Shown here in pieces: positions 19,059 through 28,727 of a stretch of DNA of 64,000 nt. The notes beneath the pieces were generated by a model that did not search any database, was not told where the DNA came from, and saw only the letters and a list, made by a program, of their open reading frames with translations. Positions within the stretch are counted from its first letter, which is position 1. Each line of letters opens with the position of its first letter. Position numbers and translations under genes: made by a program. This DNA comes from Lithodes maja (Eukaryota; Arthropoda; Malacostraca; Decapoda; Lithodidae): contig JBAKBP010007661.1 in NCBI GenBank assembly GCA_037953745.1, forward strand, positions 1-64,000. The letters are read 5' to 3'.

Positions 19059-22000
19059 CCTTTTCAATTCCTATATCATCCAGTGGAATATTAATGGAAT
19101 CTTTCCTAGAATTCGTCTAGGTGAGATCCAATGTCTCATTCGATCCTATGATCCCATGTGTTTATGCCTACAACACAGTGGAAATTACGACAGATCTATC
19201 CTTAACTACCATCTTGCCTGTCAGTCTCTTTCACCTAATGGTGAACTTGGCACCTCTATTTATGTCCATGCCAAGATCACCTTTGATCTGTTACCTCTCT
19301 GTGATAGTTTCCTCCAACATTCTCTCCTAACCCTTCATGCCCCTGATGGTACCTCGTTCACTATATGTAACGTGTACAATCAACCGGCTTTTCATTATGA
19401 CCTTACCTTGCTCCAGCCCCTTTTAAATTCTCTTCCCTCACCCCTTTTACTAGTGGGTGATTTTAACCCACGTAGCCTGCTATGGGACCCCTCCTCCAGC
19501 ACCTCTGATGCCCCTGGTATGCAGCTCGAGAATCTGGTACTGTGTGACGACTACTGTTGTCTCAATGAACCTGATTGTCATACGTATTTCTCCAGTACAC
19601 ACCATACATTTTCCTCGGTTGATGTTGCCTTCTGCTCTTCCGCCCTGGTTGATAAATTTGAATGGCGGCTCTGCGATGACTTGTACTCGAGTGACCATTA
19701 CCCCATTCTCTTATCTTACTTACTCGTCCGACCTATTCCCTCACGGCCCCGTTATAAATTCTGTGAGGCTGATTGGGACAAATATGCCCACTACACTAGA
19801 GGGATTCCCCCATTCTACCCGACTCCAGGCCCTAACGCCATCAACTCCTTTCTGACGGACTTCATCATTGCTGCAGCTGACAAATCCATTCCCTCGACCG
19901 GTGCTGCCATTGCGAGGCGGACTGTACCCTGGTGGACCGATTCCCTCTCCAACCTCCTCCGCAGAAAGCGTGCATTAGGTCATCGTCTCAGCCGCCTTAA
20001 CAAACGCTATCATACCCTTAGTGTATGCCGCCTTCTTATGCCAGCTGCCCTCCAAAAGCTTATACCCTTGTCCCTCACTATTATGGCTCTAAAACCCCAC
20101 TACAACCGATTGAATGCTAAATTTCGCAAGGAGGTCCTCCATAGCCGTGCCTCTTCGTGGCAGTCGTATGTCTCTGCCATGAACCCATCCACCTCTATGT
20201 CCGTAGTGTGGCAAAAATATAAGAAGGTCAATGGGCTCCATCTCCATCCCCCGCGCCACGCCTTAATCGATCATGGCCGCACGGCACACGATACTCTAGA
20301 AATTGCCAACCTCTTAAGCCGTCATCTTGCCGCAGTTAGTAGTGACACTGGATACAGTGACACTTTCCGGCGTCACAAACATGCTGTTGAGTCGGTTCCT
20401 CTGAATTTTGAGACCCGAGAAGATTTTGACTATAACTCTCCCCTCACTATGGCTGAACTCGACCATGCTCTATCCACCTGCACTGGTTCCGCACCGGGTC
20501 ACGATAATATCAGCTATGACTTATTACTACACCTCGCCCCCCTTGCCAAGTCATTTTTGTTGCAGTTCTATAACTATCTATGGACACGCCACTTTTTTCC
20601 TGATGCGTGGCGCCATGCCATTGTTATTCCCATTCCAAAACCTGGCAAAGACCCTAGTGTCCCAGCGAACTATAGGCCGATCTCCCTTACCAGTTGCCTT
20701 TGTAAGTTGATGGAAAAGATTGTTAACCCTCTCACATCCTGACGCGATTTTTGAGCCTATTAGGGATACTTTAAATCCTTTGTTACCGTCAGGGGTATCT
20801 ATAAACCTTTAGTTTGTTTACTTCAACCTCTGCAGTTGTCTTTGAGTTAGCTGTGGGCAGAAAACTAATTTTGGAGAGGTAATTATAACAGTGAGAGTAA
20901 TCTATTTCTTATTGCTAATCTGGCAACCTCTGCGTCCTATGGTCATGAGAGGGTTAATGGCAGACTCACGTGGGTTCTCCGCCAGCGATCGCTTTTGACT
21001 CCCTACCAATTTGAGTCTCAGAAGAATCGCTCGACGCTCGATTCCCTTGCTCTTTGGGAATCTCATATCAAACGAGGCTTTGTCAATAAAATGGTCACAG
21101 TCGCGGTCTTTTTCGATATAAAAAAAGCCTACGACACTACGTGGCGACATTCCATCCTCCAGTCCCTCTACGACGGTGGTGTTCGTGGTCACCTCCCGTT
21201 GTTTGTCTCCGGTTTTCTCACGGCACGCACCTTCCAGACTCGGGTTGAGTCGTCTTTTTCAGGCGTTTACCCCCTCCTCAATGGTGTTCCTGAAGGCAGC
21301 ATGAATATCAGCGGTTCCCTTTTTGAAACGGCGCTCAATAACATCATCCGTCAGCTGGCCCCCGGTGTCCTTGGCAGTCTCTACGTTGACGACTTTGCTA
21401 TCTACTGTACCACTCGCACAGTTCGTCATGCACAGCGTCTCCTCAATATATCTATCATGAAAATTACAGACTGGGCATCATCAGTGGGTTTTCAGTTCTC
21501 CACTGAGAAAACGAAGGCCATTGCCTTTTATAAGGATAAACGTTGGTTACGGGGCCATTTTCTGGAACTTCGCATGGGCAACTCCTTACTCCAAATTTGC
21601 CCCAGAGTTAAGTTCCTGGGGTTGGTCTATGATCGACATCTCAACTGGAAAGACCATATCCAGTATATTAAAGGCAGAAGTACTCAAACTTTGTGCCTCC
21701 TCAAAAAACTGTCCCACATTACCTGGGGTGCCACTCATTCCACCATGCCGATGCTGTATAAAGCTATTGTTCTCTCCATTCTTGATTACGGCTTCCCCAT
21801 TTACAGTTCTGCTACTGACCCGGTCCTGCGCCTTCTTGACCCCATTCATAATCAAGGCATCCGTCTCTGTACAGGCGCATTCCGCTCTTCCCCGATACCA
21901 TCCCTCTTAGCTGAATGCGGCGAACCACCGTTGTCCTATCACTGAGCTTTAGTTACCATGCGTCCTGCGTTGCACATTAAATACAGTGACTCGCCTGCTA

Positions 22001-23070
22001 GTTCCCTCTTCCGAGATGTGGACGCTTCCTTTTCCCGACATCAACACTACTGCTTCCCCCTCCGTGCCACCCTTCTCAACGCCACTGGCTTAAATATTGC
22101 TGTCCCACCTGTTATTACTGGCCCAGCCCCTTGGTCCATATCTCTCCCTCAAGTGTGTACCCGCCTTTCCTTCTTATCAAAAGGATATCCCTATGTCCCT
22201 AGTCATCACCGTCAGCACACCATTGAACATATTCGCCGAAAAGGTCCGCATTTTGCTATTTACACGGATGGGTCTAAGTCCTCGTCAGGCGTCGGACTTG
22301 CTGCTGTGAGCCCCACTCAGACTCTTCAGTTTTCACTTCCATGCCAGGCTACTGTTTTCACAGCTGAATTATTGGCAATTTCTTCGGCTATTGACCTTAT
22401 ACTCCGTTCTCCCCCTCAGACATATATTATCTATAGTGACTCCCGTAGTGCCCTCGAAGCCCTCCGGTCTTACTCGTCCTCACACCCTATAGTGACTTCC
22501 ATTCAACGCTCTCTCCATGCATTGCGTGTCCAAAGAATACAAGTGACATTATGCTGGATTCCTGCTCATGTTGGGGTTAAAGGTAACGAAGATGCTGACG
22601 TGGCAGCCAAGGCAGCTGTGTCTATGGCCCAACTTCAACCCCATCTGCCCTTGAATGATTGGATATCGTCCCTCAAACCGTATATTATGGACTTATGGCA
22701 ATCTGAATGGAGTGCTCGTCTGCGTATTAATAAACTTCGAGCAATAAAACCCTCGGTCTATCCCTGGCCATCCTCGTTGTGGCCCCAACGGCACCTTGAA
22801 GTTCTACTGACACAACTCAGAATTGGCCATTCCCGATTAACTCATGGTTATCTGATGTCTTTCCCTCATGGCCAGGCACCAGTGTGCCCCTCATGTCCCG
22901 CTCCTCTTGCTATTCGTCACATCTTTATGGATTGCCCTGCCACTTTGCCCCATCGTCTTGCTTGCTTTGGTAATAAAACCTTCGAAACTATCATCTCAGA
23001 CTCCCCGTCCTTTTCCATATCCCCCATCCTCCGATTCTTGCACCGCCTTAACGTCCTGACTGAGATTTAA
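19045..23070 (+). pseudogene. I-like ORF2 (endonuclease, RT, RNase H), split by a MITE
   Basis: One frame runs from 19045 to 23070. The endonuclease begins QWNINGIFPRIRLGE (19081), before the first ATG (19156), and continues with LLVGDFNPRSLLWD and SSDHYPILLS. RT shows ANYRPISLTSCLCK, VFFDIKKAYDTTW (motif A), NGVPEGSMNISGS in place of the usual GVPQGSVL motif, and LYVDDFAIYC (catalytic YVDD). RNase H follows at 22258-22610, with TDGS, TAELLA, SDSRSALEAL and GNEDAD supplying the acidic residues, and then CPSCPAPLAIRHIFMDC. Breaks are a 227-bp MITE plus TTAA after 20726, and a TGA at 21943-21945, probably from CGA. Confidence 0.85.
20727..20953. mobile_element. piggyBac-type MITE, family 3 (227 bp), inside RT
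   Basis: TTAA at 20723-20726 and 20954-20957 flanks a 227-bp segment whose ends are inverted repeats (CCCTCTCACATCCTGACG and, reversed, CCCTCTCATGACCATAGG). With one TTAA copy the insertion adds 231 bases, a multiple of three, so the RT frame is the same before and after. It brings in stop codons. The target lies in the sequence encoding KIVNGRL of the RT domain. Confidence 0.85.
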
Positions 23071-23211
23071 ACTAATCCTTCGGGCCAGCCCTATGAGAGT
23101 TTTGTTTCAAAACTCAGCGGTCTGGTTAAACTAGTTGAAAAAAAAAACAAAAAAACCCACCCGTACTACCACAATGAGAAAGTGTATATTGTGTTAAGGA
23201 TACTATGATAC

Positions 23212-24200
23212 TTTACTATAATGTATTGGGTAGTAAGATGATCAGGTAGTGACTCTCTACCACCCATTATTGTGACCTCTATATACTATAATACTATACT
23301 ATAATGTATTGGGTAGTAAGATGGTCAGGTAATGACTCTCTACCACCCATTATTGTGACCTCTATATACTATAATACTATACTATAATGTATTGGGTAGT
23401 AAGATGGTCAGGTAATGACTCTCTACCACCCATTATTGTGACCTCTATATACTATAATACTATACTATAATGTATTGGGTAGTAAGATGGTCAGGTAATG
23501 ACTCTCTACCACCCATTATTGTGACCTCTATATACTATAATACTATACTATAATGTATTGGGTAGTAAGATGGTCAGGTAATGACTCTCTACCACCCATT
23601 ATTGTGACCTCTATATACTATAATACTATACTATAATGTATTGGGTAGTAAGATGGTCAGGTAATGACTCTCTACCACCCATTATTGTGACCTCTATATA
23701 CTATAATACTATACTATAATGTATTGGGTAGTAAGATGGTCAGGTAGTGACTCTCTACCACCCATTATTGTGACCTCTATATACGATAATACTATACTAT
23801 AATGTATTGGGCAGTAAGATGGTCAGGTAATGACACTCTACCACCCATTATTGTGACCTCTATATACTATAATACTATACTATAATGTATTGGGTAGTAA
23901 GATGGTCAGGTAGTGACTCTCTACCACCCATTATTGTGACCTCTATATACTATAATACTATACTATAATGTATTGGGTAGTAAGTTGGTCAGGTAATGAC
24001 TCTCTACCACCCATTATTGTGACCTCTATATACTATAATACTATACTATAATGTATTGGGTAGTAAGATGGTCAGGTAGTGACTCTCTACCACCCATTAT
24101 TGTGACCTCTATATACTATAATACTATACTATAATGTATTGGGTAGTAAGATGGTCAGGTAGTGACTCTCTACCACCCATTATTGTGACCTCTATATACT
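23212..24200. repeat. 83-bp satellite array, about 12 units
   Basis: Units repeat exactly every 83 bases, with GTATTGGGTAGTAAG starting at 23223, 23306, 23389, 23472 and so on to 24136. They are almost identical, differing by scattered single bases. Each unit contains an imperfect hairpin between GGGTAGTAAGA and TCTCTACCACCC. The array starts about 55 bases after the A-rich tail of the I-like LINE. Confidence 0.97.
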
Positions 24201-24459
24201 CGTCTTCATTATTGATCTTAAAACAAAAATAAAATAAACACACATACACACAAACACCCTAGTTAAAGTATGTACATCTGTCAAAACCCTGCACTACTCC
24301 CCTGCATATGTCTGTTAGTCTGCCACCAATGTTCTCTGATGATGCAGCAGGAAACTTGCTCATACAATACCGTTATGCTCAAACGTAAGATGTGTTTGTT
24401 CTCCCCAGAGAAAAGCGGAAGAACATGGAGCCTACCTGCTTCTTCATCATTACAGGCGT

Positions 24460-24504
<45 letters not shown>

Positions 24505-25253
24505 CTCTCACTGTTATATACAGATGATGATATACGGTAAGTGTTGGCAGCAGCTCAGTAAATATTATCAACAATACGTTATGCCAGATAAGTGGGCTGC
24601 GTTTCAGCCTCACTTACCACAAATTGCCTTCCAGTATTGAACATAAATATGAACCATGGCAACAATAATGACTTGAAATAGGAAGGTAATGGCTCTATGA
24701 AGCTCCCAAGGCCAAGATAATCCAGGGAATATTTGAACAATTTACTAAGGTATATTGCAGGCGGGCTGATGGAAGGAGTTGGGAAGATTGGGGAAGATTG
24801 CATTGATAGCGTGGAATAATATGATAACGAAAAGTTTAATTAAGTTAATTTTATGCATTTGTAGAAGTTTGTTTGTCAAATAACATGAAAACAAAGACAA
24901 CTAACTTTATAGAAATATACAATATAGAAAGCAGTAAGTGCAACCAGTTGGGGCTTTACTGAGACCATAGCCTATATCCCCATTGTTTTGCCGGTTTCCT
25001 TTGATTGATGGCTAGATAATTATGAGCCATTTCGGTCAATCTATAATCTTTCCCGGGCGAAGCCTCGAAAGCTGCCTTGTTTAGTTTATTTGTATTCCAT
25101 TAACCTATATTGTCTATCGCAACAGGTCGTATATATACATTGCTTAGAAGCTTAAATTACTAAATTGAGTTCAACATTTCCAAATCTTACTTTATGTAAA
25201 CATATACAAATTCTCGTGAGAAGAAGAAAACAAAATGGTGAATTGAAAACAGA
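24201..25253. other. no recognised gene; one (CT)n microsatellite
   Basis: A (CT)n tract lies at 24461-24509, and the open frames on both strands across it are products of the repeat. The rest is AT-rich spacer. Confidence 0.5.
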
Positions 25254-25262
25254 ACAATAGTC

Positions 25263-25822
25263 TATCTATCTATCTATCTATTGCCAGACGCCGTGATCCC
25301 CGAAGGGGTGGCCACGAACGAAACGTCCCAATGCACCTCTGTCAGTCGATGTCCCTCCTCCCATCCAGCACCGCTTTCACGCTGCGAATATACTTCTTAA
25401 CTCCATCCTTCCACCTCTCACAAGGTCTACATCTCCCTCTCTGTCCTTCCATCTCAATGTGTTCCCATTCATACTTTCCAGTATATCTACATCCACACCT
25501 CACCTCTCTCGTACTTACTGAATCGTCTGTCTATCCCTCCATGTAATCCGCACACACTTCTCCAGTAACTCATTTCCACCCCTCTCACTCTTGGTTTGAG
25601 TCTCTTTACCAACGTCCATGATTCGCTCTCGTAAGTCAGTGTCGGGATTACCACACTGTTATGCAAGGACTTCTTTACTTCCATACTGACCACCTTATTT
25701 CTTGTTACTGTTTTCAGCGTTCCTGTAACCCTAATCCCATAACCTTACTCTTCCCCGCATTTACCTTCAGATTCCGTTTTTTACACACTGTTCCAAACAT
25801 ATTTACCAGACCCTGCAATAGT
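25263..25822 (-). mobile_element. 5'-truncated RTE-like LINE 3' end
   Basis: The copy is flanked by the 9-bp duplication ACAATAGTC (25254-25262 and 25823-25831). Read on the minus strand, it starts at the KKRNLKVNAGKSKVM segment just after the RT catalytic region and includes a PTLTYESESWTL segment. It ends in the same untranslated sequence as the copies at 4178 and 7010, with a (TAGA)n tail seen as TCTATCTATC from 25261. It is a dead fragment. Confidence 0.85.
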
Positions 25823-25831
25823 ACAATAGTC

Positions 25832-26240
25832 CAGAACATCAATCATCCTGTTATTGTACAGATGCACAAACACACTACTCTGTCTGTGTTTCATATCTTT
25901 ATGCATCCGTCTTCACCAAAAACATATTTTGTTTTATCACCCACATATGGTGGAATAGGTATGCATTTCCAAATTTCAATATGAACTTGCCTAATGCGGC
26001 AAGATCAATTATGGTTAATCGCCAACTTGCGCAGGTTTGAATATGCAGTTTTCTTATCCAGCATTACGTGAAAGGGTACAGCGAGAACCTATTGTGCTCA
26101 CAGAGAGAGGGAGAGAGAGAGAGAGAGAGAGAACACTTATTCTGATACCACCCATCCAGTAATTTTGAGCAAAATCTAAACGCCGCAGTCTTTAGCATAA
26201 ATTATTTCCAAAAATTGTTCTATAGTTATCCCTTATAAAA
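25832..26240. other. no recognised feature; (GA)n tract at 26101-26132
   Basis: Spacer between a LINE fragment and a microsatellite-SINE pair. No supported gene was seen. Confidence 0.5.

Positions 26241-26316
<76 letters not shown>
26241..26316. repeat. compound (CT)n(CA)n microsatellite
   Basis: About eight CT units are followed by about thirty CA units, ending exactly at the first base of the tRNA-like SINE head. Confidence 0.95.
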
Positions 26317-26317
<1 letters not shown>

Positions 26318-26387
26318 CCCGTAGCCTAGTAGGTAGAGCTCTCGTCTCACACACGAGGGGTCGGGGGGTCAATCCCCAGCCGGGCGG
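26317..26387 (+). tRNA. tRNA-Val(CAC)-like SINE head (pseudo-tRNA)
   Basis: The anticodon loop CTCACAC reads CAC at positions 34-36, with T33 in place, suggesting descent from tRNA-Val. The T-arm is G-rich and imperfect, and the element continues into a SINE body, so it is more likely a SINE promoter region than a working tRNA gene. Confidence 0.5.
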
Positions 26388-26540
26388 AGACAAATTGGGC
26401 TTGTCTCCTTTCATGTGTTAGCCTCAGTTCACCTAGCTGTAAATAGGTACCTGGAATAAGTGGACGACGTTGTGACGTCCCATCTGGGGTTGGCAAAAAT
26501 GGTACAAGGCGAGATGGGTATCATATGGTTCACCTAAGCT
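26317..26540 (+). mobile_element. tRNA-derived SINE
   Basis: The first 71 bases fold like a tRNA: acceptor bases GCCCG pair with CGGGC, there is an A-box-like TAGCCTAGTAGG, an anticodon stem CTCGT/ACGAG, and a B-box-like GGTCAATCCCC. A tRNA-unrelated body follows, including TTCACCTAGCTGTAAATAGG and TACCTGG. RNA polymerase III would transcribe from the internal boxes. The 3' edge near 26540 is uncertain because no tail or target duplication was found. Confidence 0.65.
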
Positions 26541-27755
26541 GATGGCTACCTAAGCCTTCGGGCGAGACGGTACCGTCTATAGTGAGAATGGTACCATACA
26601 GATCCACCCTTCGTTTCCAATGTCGCCAATTGGCTAAAATACAGACTACACACACATCCACAGCCATTCCAACAGTACATAAAACACTTAACATGCATTT
26701 CACGCAATACATTCCCAGTTAACCCGGCAAGCGCGATAGGCCTCACGGAAGGCTTCCTATAGGGAACGCGATAGGCCTCACGGAAGCAAGACCATAAAAA
26801 AAGCTTAACAAAAAAAAAAAGGGCCTATCAAAACAAAAGAATTTGTCTCTAGGTGAGATAATTCCCCTCCAGTACTCATCCATGTAAATCTCACCCACCC
26901 CCCTCCCCTCCTTCCCCACCTTATTCTCCCCTCCCTCCCCTCCTCAATTATCACCTATTTTCCCTCTTATTATCATCATTTATCGGTTATTTTTCTCTCC
27001 CGCGATAATGTAGCACAAGTGGGTTGCAGAAAAGATCGATATGTAACACCCAGACACCAGCCCACACCGCCCCGCTCGTCTCAGTTACCTCACAGACAGC
27101 GAGAGAGGAGGGTTGACTGTAGCTCTCTCTCGCCTGACATTACGACCGGGTGGCCAATATCTTCGTTTTTCACCACCCAAATGCTTTTCCCACTTATTTT
27201 AGCACTCTTGAAGGTTCATATATACATCATATATGTAAAATAAAAGCATACCGAAAACAAATAATGGTCTATATTGTAAATATAACGAATTCTGTCAGAA
27301 TTCAAGGCTAGAAATGCACAAATAACTACCCTAGCCCCTAGGTCTATTTAGCGCTTACCGGGTTAAGGAGGCGCGATAATAATGAGCTTAGCTCGCATTG
27401 CGTGGATTCGCCTTGACGAACAAGTAACTGAGTAACATAAGGTAAATCGTTTATATTGTGTACGAATTTGATGACACTTCAACTCCCCTCCACCCATCAA
27501 TTTAAAGGCCTATTTAATATTTTGTTTGTATAACAGTGGTTGGTTGCATGATACAAATATCCAATTACAATTCTGACAAATTGTGTGTATGGTTTGTTTG
27601 TATCAATTATTGTTAACAATTATGGTCTGACTGTTTTCTGGATATACGGTACAGACTTTCCGATGTGTATTTTCATATTTTATTTTATTTACCAGTTGTT
27701 TTATAAGGTATTCATTAACAATAACTGCAAATAATCTCAAAGCATCCATTAAGTT
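26541..27755. other. no recognised gene
   Basis: A 19-bp direct repeat (GCGATAGGCCTCACGGAAG) occurs near 26731 and 26767. Pyrimidine-rich and then AT-rich sequence follows up to the LINE that starts at about 27756. Nothing else is supported. Confidence 0.5.
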
Positions 27756-27845
27756 GCCCTCTGACCCCTGACCAGTGCGGACGTCCCCAGTGACCGCTAG
27801 TGAACCTGTTTACCCTTAGTGAGGTCCTAGTGAACTTTCATAGTG

Positions 27846-28727
27846 ATGGCTGTTGTTGATGAGTCTGCTGTCTCCTCCCATACTCTCCAGCTTTGTCTTG
27901 CTTTGCAAGAAAGACTGGAGAGTGTGGAGCAGGAGATTCAGTGTCTCAAAGATGAAAATTTGGCCTTGAGACTAGCTATGGCGGAGAAGAAGTGTGAGGC
28001 TACCGGAAGTGTTCCCAGGGATCGTGAAGCCCCTTGGAAAGTGGTGTCAACCAGTGCAACGGCCTGCAAGCTGAAAAGGCAGCCACTCAAGACCCACAAT
28101 AACTTCAGCACCTTGGCTGATGAGAGTGATGGCGAGGAAGTGGCGATCATCGAGGCAGTGAGAGGGGAGGGGGGGAAGTCTGCTGCTGTTGCTGCTACAA
28201 CTCCTGCTACACGCCGACAACGGAAAAAAGCTAAGTTCATTGTCGGTGATTCAATGGTTAGGTACCTTGACGGGGCTACTAACACTCATGTTAGTAAAGT
28301 TGTCTGCCTACCTGGAGCCGGAGTCGGGAGGGTGGCAGAGAAGATGGATGGTGTCCTAGAAGTGGGTGGGGAGGACCCCATCATCTTCATCAACGCGGGA
28401 TCCAATGACATATGGAGATGCAGGACTGAGGAGTTGCTGACCAAGTACCAGGAAATGCTGGAGAGGATCAAGGAGAAGGGTGGATTTCCTGTGGTACACA
28501 GTATCCTGCCAAGAAGAGGGGTACGGAAGGAATGGTCCTCCAGGGCTATTGGTGTAAATAGCCGGCTGGAGAAGTATTGCAAGGCAAAGTCAATACCATT
28601 CCTAGATAACTGGACCCACTTCTATGGTAAGGATGAACTGTATGCCCAGGATGAGTACATCTTTCTCGACTAGGAGTTTCGACCTTGGCCAGCTCACTGG
28701 ACAAGATTGTTGCGGGGTTTCGTTAAA
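27846..28727 (+). pseudogene. family A ORF1 (coiled coil plus SGNH hydrolase), frameshifted
   Basis: ATG at 27846. An N-terminal leucine- and glutamate-rich stretch (about residues 8-50) looks like a coiled coil. An SGNH/GDSL-type esterase domain follows, with FIVGDSMVRYL (nucleophile Ser block), INAGSNDIW (Asn block) and conserved HSILPRRGV. Near 28650 one base is missing within the expected DGVHLSRLG block. The frame is thrown off and the catalytic Asp-His block becomes DEYIFLD with a stop soon after. In the shifted frame the protein would end at the TAA at 28725-28727. Lipid or ester hydrolysis by LINE ORF1 esterases is known only from related families. Confidence 0.75.

Larger units (their letters stand above)
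15229..23158 (+). mobile_element. I-clade-like LINE, nested with later insertions
   Basis: A two-ORF LINE: ORF1 with zinc knuckles, ORF2 with APE endonuclease, RT, RNase H and a C-terminal cysteine-histidine motif. The RNase H domain and gag-type ORF1 argue for the I group. It ends in an A-rich tail at 23138-23155. It is interrupted by a family B LINE copy at 15465-16892 and a TTAA-flanked MITE at 20727-20953, and a second family B copy lies directly upstream. Its true 5' end may lie before 12260. Confidence 0.8.

Noticed and set aside
23212..24200. 83-bp regular array as a CRISPR
   Set aside because: The whole 83-bp unit repeats, without variable spacers, in an evidently eukaryotic context.
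26530..26746. Small minus-strand frames after the SINE
   Set aside because: Short, without motifs, and overlapping SINE-like sequence.
28624..28720. ATG at 28624 as the start of family A ORF2 in copy X
   Set aside because: This stretch encodes the end of ORF1 in another frame once the missing base near 28650 is taken into account.
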